DNA of 64,000 bases from Fictibacillus halophilus (GCF_016401385.1 NZ_JAEACF010000001.1:1426001-1490000); one strand, 5' to 3'. Positions 50,878-60,353 are shown, numbered from the stretch's first letter. Notes: generated by a model from the sequence alone, not told the origin. Translations and numbers: made by a program.

Positions 50878-51306
50878 ATGAAGAATTCCATACTTGAAAG
50901 AATTGAACTCGAGATGGCCGTCCTTGTAAGGCGCGTCACTTCGATCACATCCAAAAACAAAATTGGTAATCTAGACAGATCAGCCTACCTTCTCTTACAT
51001 CAGTTGTCTGTTCATGGACCTCTTGGAGTGAAGACGCTCGCTGATAACTTGCAGCTGGATACCTCTACAGTCAGTCGACAAGCTGCGTCACTTGAGAAAA
51101 AAGGGTATGTGTACAAAGTTCCAGATCATGTGGATCGTCGAGCTTACTTCTTACAGTTAACAGAATCAGGGACAGAAGATTTTAATGAGTACAAAAAGGC
51201 TCGGCTTGATCGCTTTGAAGTGCTTACCGACGATTGGACAGATGAAGAACGCCAACAGTTTGGTCATCTGTTAAAAAAATTTAATAAAGCCATATTAGAA
51301 AAATAA
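50878..51306 (+). CDS. MarR-family regulator of the MFS gene
   Basis: The 142-residue protein is a typical MarR winged-helix repressor: GPLGVKTLADNLQLDTSTVSRQAASLEKKGYVYKVPD is the helix-turn-helix and wing start, and HVDRRAYFLQLTESG continues the wing. It presumably represses the divergent MFS gene and itself by binding the twin palindromes. The start was chosen at the ATG 8 bases after AAAGGTGG; the in-frame extension upstream would overlap the operators. Confidence 0.9.
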   Translation: MKNSILERIELEMAVLVRRVTSITSKNKIGNLDRSAYLLLHQLSVHGPLGVKTLADNLQLDTSTVSRQAASLEKKGYVYKVPDHVDRRAYFLQLTESGTEDFNEYKKARLDRFEVLTDDWTDEERQQFGHLLKKFNKAILEK

Positions 51307-51338
51307 ACCCCACTAAAGCATGTTTAGCGGGGTTTTCC
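51304..51338. terminator. Shared terminator MarR / nucleosidase
   Basis: AACCCCACTAAA pairs with TTTAGCGGGGTT (one mismatch) around GCATG, overlapping the MarR stop and followed by TTCCTT; the two genes converge here. Confidence 0.8.
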
Positions 51339-51344
51339 TTATCC

Positions 51345-52208
51345 TTATTTACCTTTTTTCATGGAGATGTATTGTTTAACAACCTCAAATACATAGTCTT
51401 GATTAGCTGCTGCTGTTGTAGGATCATATTGGCCGCCATTTGTTTTGTTGTTTGAAAGTACGCGGATTCCTAGGAATGGCACATTATAAGCTTTAGAAAT
51501 TTGTGCTGCAGATGCACCTTCCATCTCTTCAACAGAAGTTCCAAAGTTCTCATGGAACCATTTGATACGGTCAACTTCATTGTTCCAAACGTCTGCTGAA
51601 CCGATTGTACCCTCTACAACTTTCCCTTTTGTATACTTATCTTTAACAGCATGAGCCGCTTTTAAAAGCTTTGCATCACCTTCAAAGTAACGCGCTTTTT
51701 CCGCATTCGGATCTTCCCCAGCACTTCCTTCTGATGCCATCAAGTCCATTGGAATCCATGATGTAGGATGAATGCCTTCGTTTGATTCTTTATGTGGCGT
51801 CTTTAAAGAACCGAGATTAACCGTTCTTTTTCCTAGAACTATATCAAAAACGTTTAAGCTTGGATCATGTCCACCAGATGTACCTTGATTAATAATAGCT
51901 GCTGGTTTATATTTTTCAATTGCAATAGCAGTAGCTGCTGCGGTGTTCTCCATGCCCTTACCTGTTTTTGTAACAATAACTGGATAGTTATTCAGTGTTC
52001 CTTTATAGAAAACAAAGTTCCCGGACTTTTCTTCTTTAACGTTCTTTAAGCGTTTTGCAAAATTCTCAGCCTCAATCGGCATTGGTCCTTGGATGATGAT
52101 CGGTTGTTTTGCTTTTTCTTTTCCAGATGCTGTTTGGTTGAAATTAAACCCGGCTAATGCGGATAAAAATAGAACAGCTGCGATTGCTAATAATCCGTAT
52201 TTCTTCAT
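51345..52208 (-). CDS. Secreted nucleoside phosphorylase/MTA-SAH nucleosidase family enzyme
   Basis: The 287-residue protein begins with a signal peptide (MKKYGLLAIAAVLFLSALAG) and continues as a purine phosphorylase-superfamily domain: IIIQGPMPIEAENFAKRL, AAIINQGTSGGHDPSL (substrate loop), SVEEMEGASAAQISKAYN (the E-M-E-x-A ribose site) and GIRVLSNNKTN. It should cleave purine nucleosides outside the membrane, releasing base for uptake. MTA/SAH cleavage is the family default, but a guanine-type riboswitch lies upstream, which points to purine salvage. The downstream Asp that protonates the base is not certain here. Confidence 0.85.
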   Translation of the reverse strand: MKKYGLLAIAAVLFLSALAGFNFNQTASGKEKAKQPIIIQGPMPIEAENFAKRLKNVKEEKSGNFVFYKGTLNNYPVIVTKTGKGMENTAAATAIAIEKYKPAAIINQGTSGGHDPSLNVFDIVLGKRTVNLGSLKTPHKESNEGIHPTSWIPMDLMASEGSAGEDPNAEKARYFEGDAKLLKAAHAVKDKYTKGKVVEGTIGSADVWNNEVDRIKWFHENFGTSVEEMEGASAAQISKAYNVPFLGIRVLSNNKTNGGQYDPTTAAANQDYVFEVVKQYISMKKGK

Positions 52209-52250
52209 TGTATATTACCCTCCAGATGTCACGGATTACACAAATATACG

Positions 52251-52459
52251 CAATAAAAATAGCCTAGAGTATATAGATGCGTTCTACCTCTAGACCAATG
52301 GAGTTAAAGTATCATTAAGCAAAGTGATCTTGCTAAATTAATGGCTGACATACTTGTATTTCAAAATATAACTCAACCTATTACTTCAACTCGTAGTCCA
52401 GTTCTTTCATTGGGAACCGGGTAGAAACACTCAGACCATATTACCGAGCATATACGAGT
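52251..52459 (-). promoter_or_regulatory. Purine riboswitch, guanine type
   Basis: On the minus strand the aptamer spans 52389-52459: P1 is the perfect pair ACTCGTA / TACGAGT; L2 has TAATATGG; J2/3 is GTTTCTACC; P3 is CCGGTTC / AGAACTGG with loop CCAATGA; J3/1 reads GGACTACG. The specificity base after GA is C, as in guanine-sensing members (adenine sensors have T). A terminator hairpin CTAGAGGTAGA / TCTATATACTCTAG with TATTTTTATTG lies at 52251-52293, 43 bases before the enzyme's start. Guanine should switch the gene off. The terminator/antiterminator exchange is inferred. Confidence 0.9.
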
Positions 52460-52691
52460 AATTCGTTTTTTTGTATGTTACTTTGATAATATAACAATAA
52501 TGCATTTCATTTTCAATATAAAACTTAACGTTAATCATTAAAAATTATTTAATGTTCGTGTTTTTTCAAACTCTATATGTATATTCATAATGTCTGAACA
52601 ATCCTTATTTAACAAAATCTATCTTCTCTACTCTTTTTTACGATGAAATATTTTCAGATTCAATAAGGGCTTTCTTTCCAGTTTCATATGT

Positions 52692-52948
52692 TCAAATCCT
52701 GTTTAGAAACCCACAGCTGCCAATCGCAGTATGAGAATTCTTTAATGTGATCCCCCATCGTATCCCTGTTTTTCTTTTAAGGTAGAAAGGTATCACTCTA
52801 TTTCTTCATGTACGGATTCAACCTTTTGAAAAGGTATGACCTCAGAATCTGATAGATAGATAAACATATCATTCGCATCATCTAAGTTTACCGTTCTTAA
52901 TAGTAAGTGGTCCGTTTCAATCATAGGAGGATTCATCATCTCATTCAT
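52692..52948 (-). pseudogene. Degraded GNAT (RimJ/RimL-type) acetyltransferase
   Basis: A 51-codon frame starts MNEMMNPPMIETDHLLLRTV and continues as the N-terminus of a RimJ/RimL acetyltransferase to VESVHEEIE, then stops. Another phase carries the middle of the domain (RWGITLKNSHTAIGSCGF) before a second stop; the acetyl-CoA-binding C-terminal half is missing. It sits 10 bases after the HIT gene on the same strand. The 230 bases between this remnant and the riboswitch are AT-rich and hold nothing I recognise. Confidence 0.7.
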
Positions 52949-52958
52949 ATCTTTCTAT

Positions 52959-53429
52959 TTAACTGTTGGCTACAGAAATCAATTTGCTTAGTTCAGCATA
53001 CAAACGTTTTTTCATTTCTTCCAACTGATCTTGAGAAGGTTTTATTTCATCTGCAAACATCTCTTCTCTATCAACCCACCATACAGGACCTTTTACAGGA
53101 GAGTCATTTTCTCTTCGTGGAAACAGATGCCAGTGGAGATGTGAATCACCATTTCCTAATAGTTCATAGTTTAATTTTTCTGCACCAAACGCTTTATAAA
53201 CGGCTTCAGCTACAATACTCATTTCATTTAAGAATGTCTTCTTCTCTTCTGACTCTAAAAAATGAAGTTCTGTCTTATGTTGTTTTGAAAGAAATAGTGT
53301 ATACCCTTTAAAATATTGATGATCTCCGATTACGACGAAACCAGTCTCTAACTCAGCAACAAAATAAGGATTTGTGTCGTTGTGAATCATTTCAATGCGT
53401 TCACATATTAAACAATCTGTATGAGTCAT
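52959..53429 (-). CDS. HIT-family hydrolase
   Basis: This 156-residue histidine-triad protein has HLHWHLFPRRE with His at the three triad positions, N-terminal CLIC, and ELLGNGDSHLHW. It resembles the Ap4A-hydrolase-like branch and differs clearly from the T-box-controlled HIT protein at 18 kb. The start was set at the ATG 9 bases after AAGGAGG. It follows the NUDIX gene after 21 bases; both hydrolyse nucleoside polyphosphate-type bonds, so they may work on related housecleaning substrates. Confidence 0.88.
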   Translation of the reverse strand: MTHTDCLICERIEMIHNDTNPYFVAELETGFVVIGDHQYFKGYTLFLSKQHKTELHFLESEEKKTFLNEMSIVAEAVYKAFGAEKLNYELLGNGDSHLHWHLFPRRENDSPVKGPVWWVDREEMFADEIKPSQDQLEEMKKRLYAELSKLISVANS

Positions 53430-53450
53430 GCTTATGACCTCCTTCAATAT

Positions 53451-53921
53451 TTATAGTTTAACATTATTTTCCTTTTGGTGATTGTGTTTGTTTAATCTTG
53501 TATGTAATTCCCACAGCGCTGTTTTGTTGCTATCCCATTTTAGCTCTAGGATAGCGTCTTCATAGCTAACCCACCTGTAGGTAGTATGTTCTTTTGATAG
53601 ATTTAATCTCTGATTATAGACTTCTAAACCAAAAGAATATTCTGGAATGACGAACACTTCTTCTCCCCAAAGAAAGTGACCTACTACATGTTCGACTGGC
53701 AAGGAAGTTACCGTATCTAATTGAATTAACCGGCAATCTTCACCTAGACCTGTTTCTTCAAACGCTTCTCTTCTTGCTGCCTGTTCAGGGTTCTCTCCCT
53801 TTTCTCCACCACCAGCAATTCCTTGCCAATAATTCATATCTGAACGTTTTAAGATAGCATATTCAACACGGTGTTCTTTCAATATAAATGGAATTACCAG
53901 AACCTGATAAGGTGCTCTCAT
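53451..53921 (-). CDS. NUDIX hydrolase
   Basis: The 156-residue protein carries a full Nudix box: Gly37-x5-Glu43-x7-Arg51-Glu52-x2-Glu55-Glu56-x-Gly58-Leu59 (GEKGENPEQAARREAFEE core). It begins MRAPYQVLVIPFIL and has a Trp-rich entry (YWQGIAGG), like dihydroneopterin triphosphate pyrophosphatase (NudB)-like members. The substrate is not certain. The start was chosen after GGAGAGG; the 29 in-frame upstream codons have no ribosome binding site. It is the first gene of a NUDIX-HIT operon. Confidence 0.88.
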   Translation of the reverse strand: MRAPYQVLVIPFILKEHRVEYAILKRSDMNYWQGIAGGGEKGENPEQAARREAFEETGLGEDCRLIQLDTVTSLPVEHVVGHFLWGEEVFVIPEYSFGLEVYNQRLNLSKEHTTYRWVSYEDAILELKWDSNKTALWELHTRLNKHNHQKENNVKL

Positions 53922-54031
53922 TGACCTCTCCACATCTCCTTCATGTTCTATTTTTGTAACACTTACAAGCGGTAATTCTTTGAAAACTAGGCTATTATAA
54001 TAATACACTTATTTTTGTTGGAGGCTTTATT

Positions 54032-55114
54032 TTGGAAATGAATCTTTTACAAGAAGCAACTGAATTTATCACCTCCTGTTATCAGGAATTACATAAAACG
54101 CAGAGTGAGATTGATGATCGAATTTCTGACATCGCACAACAAATTCAACTAGATGGTACATACAGTCACTTAGCTTTTGAGATTGATTATGGCGCAAAAG
54201 TAGCGTGGCGAAACAGCAATCGCTGTATTGGAAGATTGTTTTGGGATCAGATGCATACGTTCGATCAACGACATCTTGAAACTGAAGAAGAGATCTTTAT
54301 GGCGATCGTAGAACACATGAAGTATGCGACTAACCAAGGACGCATTCGCCCAACGATATCCATATTTCCTCCGAAATCCCATAAACACCATGTACGTATA
54401 TGGAACCATCAATTGATTCGATATGCTGGTTATCAGACCGAGAATGGTATCATTGGAGATCCTTCTTCTATTGAATTTACAGAGAAATGCATCGAACTTG
54501 GGTGGGAACCCCAATATGGGAGATTTGATATCTTACCTATTGTTATTCAAATAAACGATAATCTTCCTAAGTTATTTGAACTTCCTAAATCTTCTACGCT
54601 CGAAGTAGAGATTCGTCACCCTGAGTTTGAATGGTTTCAAGATTTAGAGCTAAAATGGTACGGTGTTCCCCTCATATCTGATATGGCTCTAGAAATTGGC
54701 GGGCTCCGTTACACGGCAGCTCCTTTCAATGGATGGTATATGGGAACTGAAATCGGAGCAAGAAATCTAGCGGATGAAGAGCGTTACAACATGCTTCCGA
54801 AGATTGCTTCATGCATGGGCATAGATACGAAAAGCTCCATCTCTTTATGGAAAGATAAAGCGCTAGTTGAACTGAACATAGCAGTTTTGCATTCATTCCG
54901 TGAAGATGGTGTTAGTATTGTAGATCATCATACCGCAGCGCAACAGTTCAAAAAATTTGAAGAAAAAGAGTCAGAGAGTGGCAGAAATGTAACAGGTAAC
55001 TGGGCTTGGCTCATTCCACCTATGAGTCCTGCAACGACTCACATTTTTCACAAACCGTACAAAAACGATATCGTAAAACCAAATTATTTTTACCAAGCTA
55101 AACCATATTCATAA
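54032..55114 (+). CDS. nos: Bacterial nitric oxide synthase oxygenase
   Basis: bNOS makes NO and citrulline from arginine, borrowing electrons from cellular reductases. The 360 residues equal the oxygenase domain alone. The heme-thiolate Cys is in [14 protein letters not shown] near residues 53-66; the Glu that binds arginine lies in [22 protein letters not shown]; and the pterin-side C-terminal [20 protein letters not shown] is present. In bacilli NO protects against oxidative stress and antibiotics. The start is TTG, 7 bases after GGAGG; an ATG two codons on is possible. A terminator follows. Confidence 0.95.
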   Translation: MEMNLLQEATEFITSCYQELHKTQSEIDDRISDIAQQIQLDGTYSHLAFEIDYGAKVAWRNSNRCIGRLFWDQMHTFDQRHLETEEEIFMAIVEHMKYATNQGRIRPTISIFPPKSHKHHVRIWNHQLIRYAGYQTENGIIGDPSSIEFTEKCIELGWEPQYGRFDILPIVIQINDNLPKLFELPKSSTLEVEIRHPEFEWFQDLELKWYGVPLISDMALEIGGLRYTAAPFNGWYMGTEIGARNLADEERYNMLPKIASCMGIDTKSSISLWKDKALVELNIAVLHSFREDGVSIVDHHTAAQQFKKFEEKESESGRNVTGNWAWLIPPMSPATTHIFHKPYKNDIVKPNYFYQAKPYS

Positions 55115-55137
55115 TATTAAAATAGTTCGTTAGAGTA

Positions 55138-55168
55138 AACGTTCAGAACATGTTTCTGGACGTTTTTT
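55138..55168 (+). terminator. Terminator of nos
   Basis: AACGTTCAG pairs with CTGGACGTT (one mismatch) with a 9-base loop and six T, 24 bases after the nos stop. Confidence 0.75.
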
Positions 55169-55235
55169 CATACGATCTTCTACTGCTCAATATAATAGCA
55201 TATAGGATTTCGGTTCTCCGAAAGGAGCTGTTAGG

Positions 55236-56159
55236 ATGTCGATCAAACCGCAGCAATTGCAGCAAGGCGACACCATTGGAATTGTTACATTGGGTAGCCC
55301 GCTCGAAGCAAACATTATTAATCAAGGAATCTCAATGTTAAAAAATATGGGTTTTCAGGTGATCGTTGGTGATTATGTATACGCAAAGAATGGCTTTCTG
55401 TCTGGAACCCCAGAGCAACGGGCCTCAGATTTAATGAAAATGTTTCAAAACGATCAGGTGAAGTTAATCCTGCCAACACGAGGTGGTGTGGGAGTAGCAG
55501 GCATCCTCCCCTATCTCGATTTCAATATAATCCGAAGCAATCCAAAGATCATCTCCGGTTACAGTGATATTACCGTTCTAATAAATGTGCTGTATCAACT
55601 AGCAGATCTCGTTACGTTTCAAAGCTTGATGCTCTTAGATTTTCGTGCAAGTACTCCATCCTATAATTTCAGTCAATTTTTTAATAGCATCACTCGAACT
55701 ACTGCACCTTGGCAGATCATGAATCCTCCAAATATACCGCTTATAAGTAAAGTAGCAGGCAATGTTACAGGAGTGATTGTAGGTGGTAACCTTACATCGT
55801 TTGTCGATTGTTTAGGAACTCCTTATGAAATTGACACGAAGGGGAAAATATTATTTCTTGAAGACACTCATGAGCCGGTAAATACCGTTTATAGATATTT
55901 GAACCACTTAAAACTCGCTGGTAAATTTGATGACTGTATCGGTATTATTATGGGAGAATGTACAAAATGTCAGCCTGCATATGCAAAGACATTTGAAAAT
56001 GTAATCGATGAGTTTCTTGTACCACTCGGAAAACCACTGATGACGAATTTAACAAGCGCTCACGGCTATTACAAAGCGGCGATTCCGCTAGGTATCAATG
56101 TGAACATGAACACGATGAATCGAACTCTGACAGTTATGGAGCCTACGGTTATTTTATAA
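55236..56159 (+). CDS. S66 family LD-carboxypeptidase / MccF-like
   Basis: The 307-residue protein is an S66 serine peptidase. The nucleophile Ser is in ISGYSDITVL near residues 106-115; the Glu/His partners appear in ILFLEDTHEPV and LTSAHGYYKAAIPLG. The early strand is QGDTIGIVTLGSPLE. Family members cleave LD bonds of recycled murein tetrapeptides or, as MccF, detoxify microcin C-like compounds. Absence of a signal peptide suits a cytoplasmic role in either. AAAGGAG lies 9 bases before the ATG. Confidence 0.9.
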   Translation: MSIKPQQLQQGDTIGIVTLGSPLEANIINQGISMLKNMGFQVIVGDYVYAKNGFLSGTPEQRASDLMKMFQNDQVKLILPTRGGVGVAGILPYLDFNIIRSNPKIISGYSDITVLINVLYQLADLVTFQSLMLLDFRASTPSYNFSQFFNSITRTTAPWQIMNPPNIPLISKVAGNVTGVIVGGNLTSFVDCLGTPYEIDTKGKILFLEDTHEPVNTVYRYLNHLKLAGKFDDCIGIIMGECTKCQPAYAKTFENVIDEFLVPLGKPLMTNLTSAHGYYKAAIPLGINVNMNTMNRTLTVMEPTVIL

Positions 56160-56209
56160 ATTTTACAATAAAAAGTAGATAGAAACTCCATTAGAAAAGT
56201 TAGAAAAAT

Positions 56210-56249
56210 ACACAAGGCTACTTCTCGATAGAAAGTTGCCTTGTGTTTA
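56210..56249. terminator. Shared terminator S66 / GNAT
   Basis: ACACAAGGC and GCCTTGTGT form a 9-bp stem with a smaller ACTT/AAGT stem inside; TTTAA follows. Converging genes end on each side. Confidence 0.7.
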
Positions 56250-56287
56250 ACTGTTTAAGCAAGTACTAGAGAAACCACTTCATCATT

Positions 56288-56986
56288 TTAATTACAAAAC
56301 AAATCAGAGTTCTCCAAATTCATCTTACTATATGAACGATTTAGAACCTCTTTTGCAATACCATTACCGTGATGATACTTCTCCACATACATCGCCTTCA
56401 CTATTCGTTTCACTTCGGATTTCTTTAGTTCTTGTCTGCTTCGATTTTTTATAAATAAGTGTAGAGGTACATCAACACCATCATCATGGATTGGTGGCTG
56501 AAGATAAAGAAAATCCTCAACTTTGTGAAAACCGTTTCTCATAAAAAAGTTTGTTCGTTTTACGCAATCTTCCTTTTCTATTTTGGTATGCACCATCTCC
56601 TCCGTTTCAGTCTCAAGTATGATGGCATCCAATGACTCATATCCAGCAGCAATGCTATCTTGTTGAAGAATTTCTTCAATACTTTGAAGAGATTGTTTTC
56701 CTAAGCCTTTGCTTCTAATTTTAGGATTCGTTACGAGGTACACAATAAATCCTGTATTCACATCAGCCAAATAGTGAGCCGTAACCAAACTGATCAATTC
56801 ATCATCCTGAAAACCAACTAGAAAATGATACTGATTTGGTAAATGTATTTCAGCATTTTTCAAACTTTGAAGAAAAACCGCTTCTGGTTCCCGAACCTCG
56901 ATCGGAAAAGAGTTATGATACAAAGTAAGTGCTTCTTTCAAATTTTCTTGATAAGAATAGGTGACTTCTTTCCATATGATATCCAT
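56288..56986 (-). CDS. GNAT acetyltransferase family protein
   Basis: The 232-residue protein has a GNAT core: LTLYHNSFPIEVREPEAVFL at the front, AHYLADVNTGFIVYLVTNPKIRSKGLGKQSLQS with the acetyl-CoA loop RSKGLG near residues 94-99, and FFMRNGFHKVEDFLYLQPP at the tail. An additional C-terminal part of about 50 residues (LFIKNRSRQELKKSEVKRIV) extends beyond the usual domain. The substrate is unknown. AGGCGG lies 10 bases before the ATG. Confidence 0.82.
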   Translation of the reverse strand: MDIIWKEVTYSYQENLKEALTLYHNSFPIEVREPEAVFLQSLKNAEIHLPNQYHFLVGFQDDELISLVTAHYLADVNTGFIVYLVTNPKIRSKGLGKQSLQSIEEILQQDSIAAGYESLDAIILETETEEMVHTKIEKEDCVKRTNFFMRNGFHKVEDFLYLQPPIHDDGVDVPLHLFIKNRSRQELKKSEVKRIVKAMYVEKYHHGNGIAKEVLNRSYSKMNLENSDLFCN

Positions 56987-57039
56987 TTACGATTACCGCC
57001 TTTTTTCTTTTCAAGCATATGAATAACTCTAAATGAATT

Positions 57040-58290
57040 TTATTTATTCAATGTAATTCTGACAAATTTTCGCTTCCCAACTTGAATGACCATACCCTCA
57101 GTTAAGTTTAGACGCAAACTTGCATCCTCCACTTTTTCATTATCGACTTTAACGCCTCGGTTGCTAATCATTCTACGTGCCTCGCTTTTTGAAGAAAGCA
57201 ACTTCAACTCAACCATTAAATCTATGATCGATGTCTCTAGAGGACCATCCCATTGGATGACTGGAATATCACTTGGCAAAGATCCTTGTTGAAAGACGGA
57301 GATAAAATGCTTTTCTGACTCTTCCGCCGCTTCCTCTCCATGGTACATACGGACAATCGTTCGAGCAAGATGCATCTTTGCATCCCGTGGGTGAAGCTTC
57401 CCAGTCGCAACATTTGTCTTTATTGTATCTATCTCTTCTTTGTTTAAGTCTGTAACCAGTTCGAAGTACTTGATCATAAGCGTATCTGGAATGGACATCG
57501 CCTTTCCGTACATTTCATGTGGAGCTTCATCAATTCCAATATAGTTTCTTTTAGATTTTGACATTTTTTCAACGCCATCTAAACCTTCTAAAAGAGGCAT
57601 AAGCATAGCAACCTGCTTTTCTTTCCCAAACTTCTCTTGGTAATGTCTTCCCATTAAAATGTTAAAGTGCTGATCCGTTCCACCTAATTCAATATCGCAT
57701 TCTAACATAACAGAATCATAACCTTGCATGAGCGGGTAGAAGAATTCGTGCAATGAGATCGGCTTTCCTGTTGAGATCCGCTCATCAAAATCATCCCGTT
57801 CTAATAATCTTGCCACAGTAATTTTACCTGCCAAATTGATGACATCTTCAAAATCCAGCTTTGAAAGCCATTTAGAATTGTAGTGTAGCTCTACTTTTTC
57901 CATATCTATTATTTTTCCAAACTGTTCAAAATACGTTTTCGCATTGTGCTCTACTTCTTCTGTCGTCAATTGTTTTCTAGCGACCGACTTTCCAGTAGGA
58001 TCACCGATCTTTCCTGTAAAATCTCCAATGATCAATTGAATGACATGACCATTTTGTTGAAACTGTCTTAGTTTGTTCAACACCACTGTATGACCTAGAT
58101 GTACGTCTGGAGCTGAGGGGTCGAGTCCCAGCTTTATTTTTAAAGGTCGATTTTCTAAAATAGACTTCGCTACTTTGGTTTCTAGCTCTTCTGTAGGAAT
58201 AATATCTTGAACGCCTTGTTTATAGATTGCCATCTGCCTCTTAACTTCAACTTGTTGTTTCTCTGTAAGCTGTTCTATAACCTGATTCAT
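57040..58290 (-). CDS. tyrZ: Tyrosyl-tRNA synthetase, TyrZ type
   Basis: This class I synthetase charges tRNA-Tyr. The 416 residues include the HIGH variant HLGH at 64-67 ([15 protein letters not shown]), KMSKS near 230 ([11 protein letters not shown]) and a C-terminal S4 RNA-binding domain ([18 protein letters not shown]). The sequence belongs to the TyrZ branch, not the main Bacillus TyrS. A T-box precedes it and a MarR gene lies upstream, as with B. subtilis ywaE-tyrZ. The start is the ATG 8 bases after AGGAGG. Confidence 0.93.
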   Translation of the reverse strand: MNQVIEQLTEKQQVEVKRQMAIYKQGVQDIIPTEELETKVAKSILENRPLKIKLGLDPSAPDVHLGHTVVLNKLRQFQQNGHVIQLIIGDFTGKIGDPTGKSVARKQLTTEEVEHNAKTYFEQFGKIIDMEKVELHYNSKWLSKLDFEDVINLAGKITVARLLERDDFDERISTGKPISLHEFFYPLMQGYDSVMLECDIELGGTDQHFNILMGRHYQEKFGKEKQVAMLMPLLEGLDGVEKMSKSKRNYIGIDEAPHEMYGKAMSIPDTLMIKYFELVTDLNKEEIDTIKTNVATGKLHPRDAKMHLARTIVRMYHGEEAAEESEKHFISVFQQGSLPSDIPVIQWDGPLETSIIDLMVELKLLSSKSEARRMISNRGVKVDNEKVEDASLRLNLTEGMVIQVGKRKFVRITLNK

Positions 58291-58337
58291 CCTCTTTTCC
58301 TCCTTATAAAATTTCAAAATGTTAGTTTATAAAAATA

Positions 58338-58589
58338 AAAAAGACCACATCCCTAAAACACAAGGGACGTGGTCTAACTATTTACACGCGGTACCACCCT
58401 AATTGAAGAACAAACATTCTTCCACTCAAACTTAATAACGGTATTCCCGTTCTTCGTCAAATAGAATAGACGAAGAAAGCTCTTGGAAATGTAATTCACA
58501 TGATCTTTGTACTGATTCACACCAACCATCAGCTCTCTAAAAACAGGGAGATCTTTGCTACTGCGTTTCCTGTCATCGCATTTTTATAT
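58338..58589 (-). promoter_or_regulatory. T-box riboswitch of tyrZ (Tyr, UAC)
   Basis: On the minus strand: AGTA loop-E, AGAGAGCTG apical loop, specifier region GTGAATTACATTTCC containing TAC for tyrosine, the antiterminator AGGGTGGTACCGCG, and a terminator AGACCACGTCCCT / AGGGATGTGGTCT with a T run. It lies between the MarR gene and tyrZ. Uncharged tRNA-Tyr should allow read-through. Confidence 0.93.
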
Positions 58590-58593
58590 GAAT

Positions 58594-59115
58594 TTAAAAG
58601 TTATTCTCTCGTATAACTCTTCTCAACAAGCTTGATATTAATTTCTGTTCTTCAACGGACAAGGAAGAGACGACTTCGACTTCACCTTCGTGAAACTTTG
58701 GATACAGCTCTTCCATGACTTTTCTGCCTTTTTCCGTCAAAACAACACATGTGATGCGTCGATCGCGATTATCAACCTTACGATAGCATAATTCTTTTCT
58801 TTCCAATGTATTCGTGATGTTACTTATGGTTGCTTTTGAAACACCAGCGGATAATGCTAGTTTTTTTGTTTCAACGGATTCCCATATCCACAGATCATAA
58901 AGAATCGAAAATGACGTCCACGATAGCCCATGTTTTGCTAATACTTCTCGCTCCATCTTATTACGCAGTCCTTGGGCCGCTCGATAAAGGTTTGTGACGA
59001 CCGTAATAGAGTGTAAATTGAGTGATTCAATCGGTGCTTTCGTCAATTGATTGATGGTATCCTTCTCTTCCGGCAACAACTCACCATATTCATCAAAAGA
59101 ATAGATATGATCCAC
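58594..59115 (-). CDS. MarR-family regulator (YwaE-like position)
   Basis: The 173-residue protein has an N-terminal extension of about 35 residues (MDHIYSFDEYGELLPEEKDT), a MarR helix-turn-helix (KLALSAGVSKATISNITNTLERKELCYRKVDNRDRR) and a wing ending in TCVVLTEKG. It lies upstream of the T-box and tyrZ, as ywaE does in B. subtilis. Its target is unknown. A near-palindrome, ATCGTT-N8-AACGAT, sits 19 bases upstream of the start codon and may be its operator. Confidence 0.87.
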   Translation of the reverse strand: MDHIYSFDEYGELLPEEKDTINQLTKAPIESLNLHSITVVTNLYRAAQGLRNKMEREVLAKHGLSWTSFSILYDLWIWESVETKKLALSAGVSKATISNITNTLERKELCYRKVDNRDRRITCVVLTEKGRKVMEELYPKFHEGEVEVVSSLSVEEQKLISSLLRRVIRENNF

Positions 59116-59133
59116 TCCTTATCAATTATCATA

Positions 59134-59153
59134 ATCGTTAGCATTGAAACGAT
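59134..59153. promoter_or_regulatory. Possible operator of the YwaE-like MarR gene
   Basis: ATCGTT and AACGAT lie eight bases apart in the short promoter region of the MarR gene. The site is weak and is offered only because MarR proteins commonly bind their own promoters. Confidence 0.35.
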
Positions 59154-59200
59154 ATTAACAGATAAAAGTCATAAATGCAAGTTGTTATTTTCTTACATAT

Positions 59201-60292
59201 TTATCTTCTTTTAGTATGTGGTTTTCCATACTTCACCAACACATGCCATAGAAGCTTCAATTCTTGTAATATTTCATTCTGCGTACCTCTATCGCCCCAG
59301 GTCTCTGGATTCTTCATTAAATCCATTACAGCTTCTCCTATGAGATGTGCATGAATCACCTGATCTTTAGAAATTCTTTTTGCTAATGATGGCATTTCCG
59401 GTCCACGAAAATCAAATGGGATATGATCAACAGACAATTGAAATCCTGCATGGTAATAGAGCTTTATATGATATTTCGCACAAAGTTTTGTTAGCGTTTG
59501 TCCTACCTTCGTTTCTATAAATGAAGGGTCTGCAACAAGAATCTCTACATCTTCTTTTAATGAAACAGCACCGTGAACTTGTGCTTCAATATAATGATTG
59601 AGGTTTCGGTAAACTTGTTTTTTAGCTGGATCTTCAAAGGGCTTTTCAATCTTATGAAAAAGGTGTTGGATTAACGAAACCAACATAAGATTATGCTCCC
59701 CGAGCGCAAAATCTCTCGTAAATATCTCTTCAAATAATGCTGCAAGTATCATATCGAACTCTCGAAGTGTGCCCTTTTCTTTTGGATTTTGATGAGAATC
59801 AAGATATGTAAAGGTAGCTCGATTTGATACTTCAGATTTAAGTAAGAAATAACATGATCCAAATCGAGGAGCTGGTCCATCTGCATGATTCAAAATGTTT
59901 AACGCACCATATTTTGCTCGTTCATTAAGGTTCGTGCCTTTTATCTGGTAAGCCCCTCCGAATAATAATTCTTCCCACTGATCGCGAAATCCTCCAGGGT
60001 ACGCAGACACACTTCCGTTTGAAAGTAATGTTTCAAACTGACTTTTGTATATCCCTTCTTGAAACAATGCTTCTGCAATACTAACCATTGATGAGTTTGG
60101 TCGATCTGGATGAAAGTGAAGTGCTATTTGGGAATGCTTTTTAAGTTTATGGACCGCCTTATGATAAAGATCATTTGAGATGTTAGTCATTTTTAATAGA
60201 TGTTGGATGGTTGCTTGAGCATCTTGTTTATGTTGTGCAGCATACCGTTCAATATGATCTATCGCTAATTGTTGGGCTTGAGTTAATTTCAT
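59201..60292 (-). CDS. DUF3626 family protein
   Basis: The product is 363 residues from MKLTQAQQLAIDHIERYA. Conserved features of the family are visible: IALHFHPDRP near residues 54-63, a GGFRDQWEELLFGGAY block near 100-115, YGALNILNHADGPAPRFGSCYF near 128-149 and a late FDFRGPEMP. These His, Arg, Tyr and Glu residues could line an active site, perhaps of a transferase, but no reaction is known to me. GAGGAG lies 9 bases before the ATG. It is divergent from a small membrane protein, with an inverted repeat between. Confidence 0.78.
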   Translation of the reverse strand: MKLTQAQQLAIDHIERYAAQHKQDAQATIQHLLKMTNISNDLYHKAVHKLKKHSQIALHFHPDRPNSSMVSIAEALFQEGIYKSQFETLLSNGSVSAYPGGFRDQWEELLFGGAYQIKGTNLNERAKYGALNILNHADGPAPRFGSCYFLLKSEVSNRATFTYLDSHQNPKEKGTLREFDMILAALFEEIFTRDFALGEHNLMLVSLIQHLFHKIEKPFEDPAKKQVYRNLNHYIEAQVHGAVSLKEDVEILVADPSFIETKVGQTLTKLCAKYHIKLYYHAGFQLSVDHIPFDFRGPEMPSLAKRISKDQVIHAHLIGEAVMDLMKNPETWGDRGTQNEILQELKLLWHVLVKYGKPHTKRR

Positions 60293-60353
60293 AATATACT
60301 CTCCTCTTCCTTCATCAAATAATGTTATTCGAGAAGCAACGAGGGAAACCTTC

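Noticed and set aside
52907..53311. Rightward frame of 134 codons
   Set aside because: Antisense to the HIT gene, whose triad and ribosome binding site are clear.
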